Numbered from the stretch's first letter, positions 34,237-43,251 are shown. The stretch is 64,000 nucleotides of DNA from Pseudomonas entomophila (GCF_018417595.1 NZ_CP070982.1:2743501-2807500); one strand, 5' to 3'. A program made the numbers and translations. Notes: generated from the sequence alone by a model not told the origin.

Positions 34237-34872
34237 ATGAACCAACCACAATCGCAATCCCCACTTCGCCACGGCCGCGTCATGTCCCCGGCCTCCCGCG
34301 GTGCCGTCGCCATCGACCTCGGCCTGCTCGGTGGCTGGCAGGTCAACGAGATGGAAGGCGGCAAGAACTTCCCGGCCCTGGTCGCCGGTCCGTTCCCCGC
34401 GCCGTTCGAGACCGACAACCCAAGCGTCGCGCCACCCGCCGACGGCTACATCCTCAGCGGTGGCAAGGCCGATGCCCGTGACTGCGTAAACTTCACCGAC
34501 GAGGAAATGAGCAAGAAGCTCAACCGCGCGTTCACCTGGCCGCTGCTCAACGTCGACCCAGGCCAGGTGTTCAAGGTGAACTGGGTGTACACCGCGCCGC
34601 ACACCACCCGTGGCTACCGCTGGCTGATCACCAAGGACGGCTGGGACCCGAAACAGCGCATCACCCGCGCCCAGCTGGAAGCCAAGCCGTTCGCCGAGGA
34701 CTTCTACCCGCAGGTGCCGTACTACAGCCACGCCGGCGAGTTGAAGGCCAAGATCGATCACGAAGTGAAGCTGCCTTCGAACAAGAAGGGCCGTCATGTG
34801 ATCGTGCTGATGTGGATCGTGGCCAACACCGGCAACGCCTTCTATCAAGCCTTCGACGTCGACTTCCAGTAA
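34237..34872 (+). CDS. AA10 lytic polysaccharide monooxygenase without signal peptide
   Basis: A 211-residue chitin- or cellulose-active AA10 protein. The mature N-terminus of the family, HGRVMSPASRG, begins at His12, and the second ligand of the copper histidine brace is His122 in TAPHTTRGYRW. LPMOs normally need His as the first residue after signal removal. Here 11 polar residues (MNQPQSQSPLR) precede it and no hydrophobic signal exists. The ATG follows TGGAG at eight bases. A GH18 gene follows after 37 bases, suggesting joint chitin breakdown. Confidence 0.88.
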   Translation: MNQPQSQSPLRHGRVMSPASRGAVAIDLGLLGGWQVNEMEGGKNFPALVAGPFPAPFETDNPSVAPPADGYILSGGKADARDCVNFTDEEMSKKLNRAFTWPLLNVDPGQVFKVNWVYTAPHTTRGYRWLITKDGWDPKQRITRAQLEAKPFAEDFYPQVPYYSHAGELKAKIDHEVKLPSNKKGRHVIVLMWIVANTGNAFYQAFDVDFQ

Positions 34873-34909
34873 GCCGGCGGATATTCCACACGTTCTGAAG
34901 GATTAGAAC

Positions 34910-35965
34910 ATGTCTACGTTTGACTTCACCCAACTGAAAACGGCGGAGGATGCCGCCTCGAAGATGCCGAGCCTGGCCGGCAAGAAGATCCTCATGGGCT
35001 ACTGGCACAACTGGCCCGCTGGCCCCGCCGATGGCTACCAGCGCGGGCAGTTCGCCAACATGAGCCTGGAGGATGTGCCACGGGACTACAACGTGGTGGC
35101 CGTGGCCTTCATGAAGGGCAGCGGTATTCCCACCTTCAAGCCCTACAACCTGTCCGACGCCGAGTTCCGTCGCCAGGTGGGCGTGCTGAACAGCCAGGGC
35201 AGGGCAGTGCTGATGTCCTTGGGCGGCGCCGATGCGCATATCGCGCTGAACCCGGGCCACGAACAGCCACTGGCCAATGAGATCATCCGCCTGGTGGAAA
35301 CCTACGGCTTCGATGGGCTGGACATCGACCTTGAACAGAGCGCGATTGACTTCGCTGCCAACAAGACCGTCCTGCCCGCCGCGCTGAAACTGGTCAAGGA
35401 CCACTACGCCGCCGAAGGCAAGCACTTCATCATCAGCATGGCGCCGGAGTTCCCCTACCTGACCGCCGCCGGCCGCTACGTGCCCTACCTCAAGGCGCTG
35501 GAAGGCTATTACGACTTCATCGCGCCGCAGTTCTACAACCAGGGCGGCGATGGGCTCTGGGTCGAGGAGGCCAACAACGGGCGGGGCGCGTGGATCGCCC
35601 AGAACAACGACGCGATGAAAGAGGACTTCCTCTACTACATGACCGAAAGCCTGGTCAGTGGCACCCGCGGTTTCACCAAGATCCCGGCCGACAAGTTCGT
35701 CATCGGCCTGCCGGCCAACGTTGATGCCGCGGCCACCGGCTACGTGATCAACCCGACGGCCGTGTCCAATGCGTTCAAGCGGCTTTACGCCAAGGGCATT
35801 TCGATCAAGGGCCTGATGACCTGGTCGGTCAACTGGGACAGTGGCGTGAACAAGAACCATGTGCCCTACAACCAGGAGTTCAGCCGTCGTTACGGGCCGT
35901 TGACCAGCGGCAGCAACCAGGCCGCCGCCACGCAAGATGAGCTGCAAGCGCAGACGGCTGAGTAA
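34910..35965 (+). CDS. GH18 chitinase without signal peptide
   Basis: A 351-residue TIM-barrel chitinase. The catalytic DxxDxDxE reads DGLDIDLE with Glu142 as the acid. SMAPEF and FIAPQFYNQGG are the next barrel strands, and GLMTWSVNWD is the conserved end strand. No secretion signal or chitin-binding domain is visible. It shares an operon with the AA10 protein. The protein resembles single-domain GH18 chitinases of Pseudomonas, Serratia and insect pathogens that leave the cell by non-classical means. Confidence 0.92.
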   Translation: MSTFDFTQLKTAEDAASKMPSLAGKKILMGYWHNWPAGPADGYQRGQFANMSLEDVPRDYNVVAVAFMKGSGIPTFKPYNLSDAEFRRQVGVLNSQGRAVLMSLGGADAHIALNPGHEQPLANEIIRLVETYGFDGLDIDLEQSAIDFAANKTVLPAALKLVKDHYAAEGKHFIISMAPEFPYLTAAGRYVPYLKALEGYYDFIAPQFYNQGGDGLWVEEANNGRGAWIAQNNDAMKEDFLYYMTESLVSGTRGFTKIPADKFVIGLPANVDAAATGYVINPTAVSNAFKRLYAKGISIKGLMTWSVNWDSGVNKNHVPYNQEFSRRYGPLTSGSNQAAATQDELQAQTAE

Positions 35966-36145
35966 CACGCGATCAAGGCGACATCCGGCAGACGTGCCGG
36001 ATGTGCCACGGATTTGATTGTCGAGGCCAATCACCCGGAATCCGATGCCGCAAGGCATCGGATTTTTGCCGTGACTCGCCGAGGTATCGAAGCGGCAGAC
36101 CAGATGTCCGAAAATGGCGAGCCTCATCCCTGCCCAAGGCATAGG

Positions 36146-37636
36146 ATGTCCTCCATGCCAAATATCATCGATCCCCCCGAAAGCGACGCCTGCTACCTGG
36201 CCGTGAAGGCGCACGATGCCCGTTTCGACGGTACCTTCTTCACCGCCGTGACCAGCACGGGTATCTATTGCCGGCCGGTGTGCCGGGTGAAGACGCCCCG
36301 GCGCGAGAACATCCGTTTCTACCGCCATGCCGCCCAGGCCGAAGCGGCAGGCTTCAGGCCCTGCCTGCGTTGTCGGCCGGAGCTGGCGCCGCGCGCGGCC
36401 GCGTGGAGCACCGAGGACGCGTCGCGCATCCTGGCGCTGCAGGCGGCGCGGCTGATGGACGAGCCGGAAGCCTTGCAGGGTGTGACGGGGACGGGTTCGA
36501 TGGTCGCCATCGCCAACCATCTGGGCGTGAGCGACCGACACCTGCGGCGCATCTTCGAGACGCACTTCGGTGTTTCGCCCCTCCAGTACCTCCAGACACG
36601 ACGGTTGCTGGCGGCCAAGCAATTGATCGCCGACACGCAACTGCCGATGACCCAGGTGGCCTTGGCCAGCGGCTTTGGCAGTGTGCGTCGTTTCAACGAT
36701 GCGTTTTCCCAGCACTATGGCCTGAACCCGAGTGCGCTGCGCCGGGCCAAGGACTCGCCGGGCGGGCAGGGTGTCAGCGTGCGCCTGGGCTGGCGCCCAC
36801 CTTATGACGTGGAAGCCATGCTGGGCTTCCTGCGCCTGCGCGCCATACCCGGTGTGGAATGCGTAGAGGGGTTGCAGTACTCGCGCACCCTGCGCCTGGT
36901 CAAAGACAAGCACGAATACAGCGGCTGGCTGCGGGTACACTTCGACGAGGCGCATGCCCAGGTGCTGGTCACGATCAGCGAGTCACTGGCGATCATGCTG
37001 CCCACGCTGATCAACCGTGTACGCGCCGCCTTTGACCTGGATGCCGATCCGCTCGCCATTCACAGCGCCTTGCGCGCCACGTTTCCATTGGGCGAGGGCG
37101 TGCGTGTGCCCGGGGCGGTGGACGGTTTCGAACTGGCGGTGCGCGCCGTGCTCGGGCAGCAGATCAGCGTGGCCGCCGCGCGCACGTTGGGCGCGCGCCT
37201 GGCCGCCGCATTCGGCGCAACCATCGAGACACCCATCCCAGGCCTGGACCGCCTGTTCCCGACACCTGCCGCCCTGACGGCGGCCAGTGGCGACGCACTT
37301 GGCCGGTTGGGCATCACCCGCCAGCGCCAATCCGCGCTCAAGGCCTTGGCCGAGGCTGTGGAGGAGGGGGGCCTCGTCTTGAGCCCCGGTGTGGATGTTG
37401 CCGCGACGTGCGCCCAGTTGCGGGCATTGCCCGGTATCGGCGACTGGACGGCCCAGTACATCGCGATGCGCGCACTGCGCTGGCCCGATGCTTTCCCGGC
37501 CGGCGATGTGGCCCTGCAAAAAGCCCTGGGCGTGAGCAGTGCCAGCGCCGCCACGCAAGCGGCGCAGGGCTGGCGGCCCTGGCGTGGCTATGGGGTGTTG
37601 CGTGCCTGGTTGGGGTTGGCGGACACAACACGATGA
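36146..37636 (+). CDS. Ada-AlkA fusion: methyl-sensing regulator and 3-methyladenine glycosylase
   Basis: A 496-residue fused DNA-repair protein. Residues 1-90 are the Ada zinc domain, with the four cysteines in YCRPVC and PCLRC. Residues 95-200 hold an AraC helix-turn-helix (AIANHLGVSDRHLRRIFETH then QVALASGFGSVRRFNDAF). Residues 210-490 are the AlkA glycosylase with the helix-hairpin-helix LPGIGDWTAQYIAMRAL and catalytic Asp in FPAGDVALQ. It senses methylphosphotriesters and excises 3-methyladenine. The start at 36146 has AAGGC upstream; ATG 36155 is also possible. Confidence 0.93.
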   Translation: MSSMPNIIDPPESDACYLAVKAHDARFDGTFFTAVTSTGIYCRPVCRVKTPRRENIRFYRHAAQAEAAGFRPCLRCRPELAPRAAAWSTEDASRILALQAARLMDEPEALQGVTGTGSMVAIANHLGVSDRHLRRIFETHFGVSPLQYLQTRRLLAAKQLIADTQLPMTQVALASGFGSVRRFNDAFSQHYGLNPSALRRAKDSPGGQGVSVRLGWRPPYDVEAMLGFLRLRAIPGVECVEGLQYSRTLRLVKDKHEYSGWLRVHFDEAHAQVLVTISESLAIMLPTLINRVRAAFDLDADPLAIHSALRATFPLGEGVRVPGAVDGFELAVRAVLGQQISVAAARTLGARLAAAFGATIETPIPGLDRLFPTPAALTAASGDALGRLGITRQRQSALKALAEAVEEGGLVLSPGVDVAATCAQLRALPGIGDWTAQYIAMRALRWPDAFPAGDVALQKALGVSSASAATQAAQGWRPWRGYGVLRAWLGLADTTR

Positions 37637-37684
37637 CCTGCGAAGCGATCCACAAACATGTGTGTCATGTGCAGGGGCGATTAC

Positions 37685-38080
37685 TCATTGGCGTGAGAGC
37701 GCGTTCAACACCGCCATGGCGTTCTGGGCGTCATTCACGCCGACGAAGATATGGTCATGGTAATAGGCGGCCATCACATTGCAGCTGATGCCGGCCTTGC
37801 CCAGCGCAGTGGCAAACGCCGCGGTCAGCCCCACGGCCTCCAGCGAGGAGTGGACGGTCAGGGTGATCCAGGCACACACGTAGCTGTAGGGCAGCTTCAG
37901 CGCATCGGCGCTGCTTCGCTGCAGAATCACGGTCCATCCTTCGCGTTCCTTGAAACTTCCGACAACCTCCACGTCTGGCAGCGTCATTGGGTCAATGCCG
38001 GTGACGAACACATATTCGCCGTCGTTGAGTTCGGGCTTCATGGACTGGAGCAGTTTTTCAAGCGAGGTTTCGCCGTTCAT
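37685..38080 (-). CDS. ACT domain-containing protein
   Basis: A 131-residue protein made of two ACT-like halves (YVFVTGIDPMTLPDVEVVGS near 25 and ITLTVHSSLEAVGLTAAFAT near 75). ACT modules bind amino acids or similar ligands. The start at 38080 follows AGGA; the upstream part of the open frame runs into a non-coding region. Converges with the Ada-AlkA gene. Confidence 0.85.
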   Translation of the reverse strand: MNGETSLEKLLQSMKPELNDGEYVFVTGIDPMTLPDVEVVGSFKEREGWTVILQRSSADALKLPYSYVCAWITLTVHSSLEAVGLTAAFATALGKAGISCNVMAAYYHDHIFVGVNDAQNAMAVLNALSRQ

Positions 38081-38315
38081 CGCGGGGATCCTGTGGGAGT
38101 GAGCGGGCAGTCTAGGGTGTTCACCAGGTGAGATTGAAATTAGCTTTGCAGACAGGGTATTAGAGCGATTCATGAAGCATCGGCCAGCCCAGGATGCAAT
38201 GCCATTCGATTGGCGAATATCCCATGTACGGAATGTCGATTTTCATTCGAAACCTGGATGGAGCAAGCTGCTCATCCCCATCGGAATACATCACCGAAGT
38301 TCAGGAGGTGACAAG

Positions 38316-38738
38316 GTGACGGTTTTCACTATCCAGCAAATCGACCACATCGTGCTGCGCGTGCAGGACATGCAGCGCAGCGTGGATTTCTATACCCAGG
38401 TACTGGGTTGCTCGATCAGCAGGCACAATGAAGCGCTCGCCATGATCCACCTGGCGGCGGGTGGTTCGATGATCGACCTGGTGGATATCGAAGGCCCGTT
38501 GGGCGCCAAGGGCGGTGGGGCACCCGGGAAGGAGCGGCGCAACGTCGATCACTTCTGTCTGCGCGTGGAGCCGTTCGACGAGCAGGCGATCATTGCCCAT
38601 CTGCAAGGGCACGGCATCGAGGTGGAGAAAGCCGCCAGCCGATACGGGGCAGAGGGTGTGGGCTTGTCGCTCTATTGTTTCGATCCTGATGGCAATCAAG
38701 TCGAGCTCAAGGGGCCGGCAGAGGTCGTCGGTGCCTGA
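38316..38738 (+). CDS. VOC-family protein (glyoxalase/bleomycin-resistance-like)
   Basis: A 140-residue one-domain VOC protein. IDHIVLRVQDMQRSVDFYTQ and FCLRVEPFDEQAIIAHL mark the two modules, and SLYCFDPDGNQVELKGP ends with the typical metal-ligand Glu. The GTG at 38316 is chosen because a strong AGGAGGTG lies five bases upstream. Function within the broad VOC group is not predictable. Confidence 0.87.
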   Translation: MTVFTIQQIDHIVLRVQDMQRSVDFYTQVLGCSISRHNEALAMIHLAAGGSMIDLVDIEGPLGAKGGGAPGKERRNVDHFCLRVEPFDEQAIIAHLQGHGIEVEKAASRYGAEGVGLSLYCFDPDGNQVELKGPAEVVGA

Positions 38739-38938
38739 TCGAACGTCAGGTGCCCTGTCGCCACCCTCGCGGCTACACTGATTCTGCAACGCTGGCAGGG
38801 AGGCCTCGGTTCGGCTGCCGATGACAACAGCGTCGCCGACAAATGCCTTGATCGAAAGGCTGGATTGAACAAAGGGAAGTCCGCGCAGTGTCCCTTATGA
38901 AGCATTACCTGCTTTAGCCACTGTGAGGACAAAGCGTC

Positions 38939-40336
38939 ATGAACATCGCCAGAGTCAACCCAAAGCTGATGGTGGTGGGGGACTCACTGCCCCAGGGCTG
39001 CAGAAGCCTGACCGTCAGGGCCTCGCTCTGTGCCCAGTCCTGGCCGGCGCGGCTTGCCGCTGCGCAAGGCTGGGACTTTGTTCCGCCTGATCATCCATGG
39101 GAAGTCCTGTTCGATCTCGAACAGGAAATCAGGCGACTGAACCCGATCCTCGTTGCGCCCTCCGCACTTTCCCTGGTCGGTTTGCCGGATCGCATCCTGG
39201 ACAACCTGAACCTCTGGGTGGCGGCCACCCCCAACTCCCTGCATCAATCCTTCGACAACCTCGCCATTGCCGGGAGCGAGGTTCACCATATGTACAGCGG
39301 TTCATGGAACACTTTCTTCAGGCAGGTACAGGCGCACCTGAGAACAGATCTCGCGGCACAGCTCGACCATTTCTCCGACCTGCATATCGCTATCAATGGG
39401 CAATATGTATTGAACCCACAGAAGGTCGCCGATTTCGATGACTTCTCCCCGCTGGACTGGGTCGAACGGCGGCAACCGGAAATGTTGGTGGTGCACTCCG
39501 GGCACAACCACGGGCTTTTCAAGTTTGGCTTCCTGGGGAAAAACCAATCGATCACCCAGGGCGAGCACAACGGCAGGAACTACTTCCAGCAGTGGCAAGA
39601 GGTGGCTGAACGGATTGCCAGGCTTCCAGCGTCGGTCGAGCGCGTCGTGATCGTGCTGCTGCCCAAGGTCAGCGCGGTTGCCGCGTTGCAGCCTGTATCC
39701 GACCTGCGTGAAGATGGCTACTCCGAGGCCTACCGTGTCCGTTTGCTGCCGACATCGTTGAAGATTGACCGCAGTGTCGTTGTCCAGGCCGACGCACAAG
39801 TCCGTGAGGTCAACTCAAGAATACGAGACCTGTTTATCGAAGCCGCGAACGCCACGCAAACGGCACACCGCCTGGTGTTTGTGGATACCTACCAGGCATT
39901 TGATGAAATCGACTATAAAAATCGGTTGAATGAGACGGCGCGTGTCAGGGTAAATGCCAGCCAGTTCATTGATAATCGCTACCTGGACGGCGAGCTGGAC
40001 TTCGCGGCCCCGCAGGGGAAACGCCTCAAGGCCGGCGGCTACCTGAGCATCGATGGCATGCATCCCAGCGGTGCGGGATATGCCGATCTCGCCTGCCGGG
40101 TCATGACCGAGCTCAACTTGCCCCATGACCGGGATGCAATCATGCAGCATGCGTTCGACCAGGATCGGTTGCTCAGCAACTACCCATTGGAGCTGGATGC
40201 GCTCCTGAACTATGTCGATGTGCTCAGGCCATTCAACGACGCCAATTGGTTCTCCACCGATTCGCCAGACCGGCTGAGAGACCATACGCATTTCAGCCAG
40301 GCCATCAAACAGCTGGCCAAGCTTTTCACGAAGTAG
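38939..40336 (+). CDS. SGNH/GDSL-like hydrolase, single gene
   Basis: A 465-residue protein without signal peptide. The block I motif VVGDSLPQG puts the candidate nucleophile Ser at residue 16. VHSGHNHGLF resembles block III and DGMHPSGAGYADLA gives the catalytic Asp-x-x-His. The middle contains an unusual long insert. Esterase or lipase action is likely; the substrate is unknown. The ATG follows GAGGACA. Confidence 0.78.
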   Translation: MNIARVNPKLMVVGDSLPQGCRSLTVRASLCAQSWPARLAAAQGWDFVPPDHPWEVLFDLEQEIRRLNPILVAPSALSLVGLPDRILDNLNLWVAATPNSLHQSFDNLAIAGSEVHHMYSGSWNTFFRQVQAHLRTDLAAQLDHFSDLHIAINGQYVLNPQKVADFDDFSPLDWVERRQPEMLVVHSGHNHGLFKFGFLGKNQSITQGEHNGRNYFQQWQEVAERIARLPASVERVVIVLLPKVSAVAALQPVSDLREDGYSEAYRVRLLPTSLKIDRSVVVQADAQVREVNSRIRDLFIEAANATQTAHRLVFVDTYQAFDEIDYKNRLNETARVRVNASQFIDNRYLDGELDFAAPQGKRLKAGGYLSIDGMHPSGAGYADLACRVMTELNLPHDRDAIMQHAFDQDRLLSNYPLELDALLNYVDVLRPFNDANWFSTDSPDRLRDHTHFSQAIKQLAKLFTK

Positions 40337-40367
40337 TCGAGGCTCAGTTCAGTACCTGATCCGACCG

Positions 40368-41277
40368 TCAAGTGCCCTGGCTGCATGCCAGGATCGCGTC
40401 CCTGATCCAGCGGTTCGCCGGGTCTGCGTCCTTGCGCGAATGCCAGGCCTGTTGGTACGACAGCACCGGCAGGTCCAGCGGGGCATCGAAGGTGCGCAGC
40501 GTCGGGTAGCGGTCGAGGCCCCGCACCGCCCAGCTCGCCACCGTCAGGATCAGGTCGGTGCCGGCGATGAGTTCGATGGCAGCGCTCCAGTGCGGCAGCG
40601 CCACGGCGATCCTGCGCCGTACCCCCATTTGCGCCAGCACGCGCTCGATTTCGTCGTTGGCATCGGGGCGCAGGGCGAGCATGACGTGCGGACGCTCCAA
40701 CCACTCCTCGAGCGACAGGCAGCCGCACGCCGGCAGGGCGCTTTCATCGGCGAGGCTGACGAAGTGTTCGGGGAACAGCTCCTGCACCCGCACGCCTTGG
40801 GGGTATTCCGGGAAAATGCCCAGCGCCACATCGAGCTCGCCATCCGCCAGCTGGGCCATCATGGTCTCCCGGCTGGCCTGGCTGACCGCCAGGTCCACCC
40901 CCCGGTGCGACGCGGCGAACATGACGAACCAGCTTGGGCAGCACACGGCGCGCAGCGTAGTCGGAAAGTGACAAGCGCAAGCGCGCCTGGGATTGGCCCG
41001 GGTCGAAAGCGGATGCCCCCAGCAGATCATTGAGATGCCTCAGGGACTGCTCGAGCGGCCCCAGCAAGCTTTGCGCGCGGGCGGTCAGCACCAACTGGCC
41101 GTCACGGCGTATCAGCAAGGGGTCGTCGAAGTGCAGGCGAAGTTGAGCCAGGGCATGGCTGACGGCGGGCTGGCTTTTATGCAGGCGCACCGACGCACGG
41201 GTCACGTGCCGCTCCAGCAACAGCGCGTGGAGGGTCAGCAGGAGGTTGAGGTCGATCCGTCGTAGTGCTTCCAGCAT
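40368..41277 (-). pseudogene. LysR-family regulator interrupted by a frameshift
   Basis: The first 120 residues read as a normal LysR helix-turn-helix (LNLLLTLHALLLERHVTRAS then SQPAVSHALAQL) from ATG 41277. At a run of six Cs (40898-40903) the frame shifts, and the rest of the effector domain continues in another frame (VDLAVSQASRETMMAQLADG to the end at 40368). Dropping one base from the run restores one 300-residue protein. This may be a true inactivation, a phase-variable tract or a sequencing error. It is divergent from the cytochrome gene at 41365. Confidence 0.8.
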
Positions 41278-41364
41278 GTGCTCGATTCTGTCCGATGCGT
41301 CGGGGCAGGGTAGCAACATGTCGAAAGGGATGACAGCCGCGGCACTTATGGATGGCGCGGTCGG

Positions 41365-41739
41365 GTGGTGGTTTCACGTATCGCGATGCTGGGGTTCTTG
41401 TCACTGCTGCAAGTGCCGCTATCGTTGGCGGAAAACACCAACGGGAAATACCTCTTCGTGCAGCGGTGTGCCGTGTGCCATGGCGCGGATATCAAGGGGA
41501 CGGGGCCGTTGGCAAAAAAGAGCAACCCGCCAACGCCGGACCTGACCAGCGTTGCATTCAAGAAGCGCTTGAACGACTATCCAGGCGTTATCGTGTCCTC
41601 GGTCATCCTCCGCCCAAATGGCAACCTGATTCCGAAAACGCTGCAGGAGAATGGGGTGAAGATTCCGCCGCATGCCTGGAGCGTCAAGGATTTTCGCGAC
41701 CTGCATGAGTACATGAGTGGGGTGATTTCGAGGAAATGA
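41365..41739 (+). CDS. Small monohaem c-type cytochrome
   Basis: A 124-residue exported cytochrome. Signal peptide LGFLSLLQVPLSLA is followed by KYLFVQRCAVCHGADIKGTG with the haem site CAVCH and the later Met ligand region. The GTG at 41365 or the ATG at 41386 could be the start; no clear ribosome site helps. Electron partner unknown. Confidence 0.8.
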   Translation: MVVSRIAMLGFLSLLQVPLSLAENTNGKYLFVQRCAVCHGADIKGTGPLAKKSNPPTPDLTSVAFKKRLNDYPGVIVSSVILRPNGNLIPKTLQENGVKIPPHAWSVKDFRDLHEYMSGVISRK

Positions 41740-41754
41740 CTAGCTGGGGATGAG

Positions 41755-42099
41755 GTCCTACATGGATTAATCAGACTTTCCCCATTTCGCGCAGGGCGTT
41801 TCCCAAGCATGCTTTGAGCACTTTTGCGCTATCGAAGTGACGGCTAGTCTCGCCGGGGCGTTGCCAAATCAACGACCGGGCCTGCAATCCCGTCTGAACA
41901 TCGATCTGTGCTCACTTTCTGAGTCGCTGGCGTTTGTCAGTGGTTGTGCTCAATGGTGGCTGCGTGCGGTTGGCCTTCGTGCTGGCCGGGTTAGTGCTCG
42001 ATGTTCCCCGGACTTGCAGACCCGCACGTAGCCGCCACCCATCTCCCTGCAGGTGATCGGGTGCCCGGTTGATCATTCATGAACGTCGAGTATGAAGTC
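41755..42099 (+). ncRNA. Structured leader RNA, copy C
   Basis: Third copy of the leader, 38 kb away from the other two. The short stem-loop is at 41856-41877 and the long hairpin at 41955-42039 (GGTGGCTGCGTGCGG with CCGCACGTAGCCGCCACC). In this copy a pair that is A-T in copy B is G-C, a change that keeps the helix. The conserved upstream block TTTCGCGCAGGGCGTTTCC is also present. Confidence 0.6.
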
Positions 42100-42357
42100 A
42101 TGTTGAAGATCGTCCCGGATCCACCGCCTTCCACCGAATCCCCTAACTTCCTTGAAGACCCCTTGGTCCACGCCACTGAGTACGTCATGTGCGCGCTGGC
42201 GGTGACGCATCAATCGCTGACTCACCTGCCCAAATCGCCTGCCACGCTGGTGATGCTGACGGTGATGCACGAACTCGATGCCACCCGCACGTTGCTGGAG
42301 TCGGCACTGGCTCAGCTACAGATGAGCACCCGGCCGCCATCCTACACGCGGCACTGA
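42100..42357 (+). CDS. Small DUF6124-like protein, copy C
   Basis: An 85-residue protein closely related to those at 2050 and 3706 (MLKIVPDPPPSTESPNFLED start, STRPPSYTRH end). The ATG at 42100 is chosen by alignment with the other copies. A REP pair follows as in the other cassettes, but here no DUF3077 gene comes after it. Function unknown. Confidence 0.78.
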   Translation: MLKIVPDPPPSTESPNFLEDPLVHATEYVMCALAVTHQSLTHLPKSPATLVMLTVMHELDATRTLLESALAQLQMSTRPPSYTRH

Positions 42358-42375
42358 CTGGCCTGCGCAGGCCCT

Positions 42376-42460
42376 TGTAGGAGCGGCTTCAGCCGCGATG
42401 CAGACACCGCGGTACCTGGCACCAGCGTAACTGGTGATCGCGGCTGAAGCCGCTCCTACA
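42376..42460. repeat. REP inverted pair after DUF6124-like copy C
   Basis: Same inverted REP pair and nearly the same spacer as at 2327 and 3983, so it belongs to the cassette. Confidence 0.9.
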
Positions 42461-42531
42461 GGTATCTCGGTGTGCCGGGTCGGGTTCACCACCTTGACGC
42501 ACACTGCACCGAATGTTCACATGCCGCCCAG

Positions 42532-42712
42532 TTTCAGGTGTCCCAAGCCGCCGCGCCTGGGGTGAAACGGGAAACCGGTACGCGCTTCGCGCCAGTCCGG
42601 TGCTGCCCCGCAACGGTATGCGCGTGATGCCCTCGAACAGACCACTGTGGCCAATTGGCCATGGGAAGGCGAGGGCATCCAGCCTCGCGAGCCCGGAGAC
42701 CGGCCTGGAATC
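42532..42712 (+). promoter_or_regulatory. Cobalamin (B12) riboswitch
   Basis: The segment opens with TTTCAGGTG, has the internal GTGAAACGGGAAACCGGT-like P3/P4 region and the GCTGCCCCGCAACGGT core, and ends in the B12 box GCGAGCCCGGAGACCGGCCT at 42687-42706. This order and these consensus blocks define AdoCbl-type riboswitches. It lies directly upstream of the tcuB remnant. No B12 synthesis or uptake gene is nearby. Confidence 0.92.
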
Positions 42713-42759
42713 TTTTGGCGAGAATCCTGCGGTGGGCGGGCATGGGTCGGTCTGGGCCC

Positions 42760-43191
42760 ATGCTCGATGCCTGCGGTGCTTGCCTGCACGCCCGTCAGTA
42801 CGCGCAGCCCCACGAATTCGCTGTCAACGTGCCCCAGGCGATGGCCAAGGTGCGCGGGCAGACCTACGCCGAGTACGCCTGGCCAACCCTTTTCGGGCGG
42901 CTGTATCGGAACAACGGCACCTATGTCGCCAGTGCCTTGGCAGTGGCCTTGGCAGTGGCCTTGTCGCTGTTTCTGGTGCTGGCGTTGTGGGCCAATGGCA
43001 TGCTGCTACCCGGTCGGCTGGCGGGTAATTTCTATGCGGTCTTCCCGCACAACACCCTGGTGCTGATATTCGGTAGTGTCTTTGTCGGAGCTGGTGTGGC
43101 CCTGGCGGTGGCGGTTCGTCGTTTCTGGCGTTCGGTCTCGCCTGCCGAGGCGCTGGCGCAACGGGCCAAAGGGGCAGTGTTCGGGGAGTGA
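42760..43191 (+). pseudogene. tcuB: Truncated tcuB (tricarballylate/citrate utilisation protein B) fragment
   Basis: A 143-residue remnant, versus about 370 in intact TcuB, an electron-transfer membrane protein that reoxidises the TcuA flavoprotein. The start is CGACLHARQYAQPHEFAVNV, part of the second iron-sulfur motif where one cysteine has become Arg. Then come AWPTLFGRLYRN and two membrane helices with GNFYAVFPHNTLVL. The first Fe-S motif and the last helices are missing. No clear ribosome site is seen. It is immediately preceded by the B12 riboswitch. Confidence 0.8.
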
Positions 43192-43251
43192 ACCATGGAC
43201 GTAGCCGGTTTTTCCCCTGTGCCGCATCGGGCGAAACGCAAGGCGTTTCGC

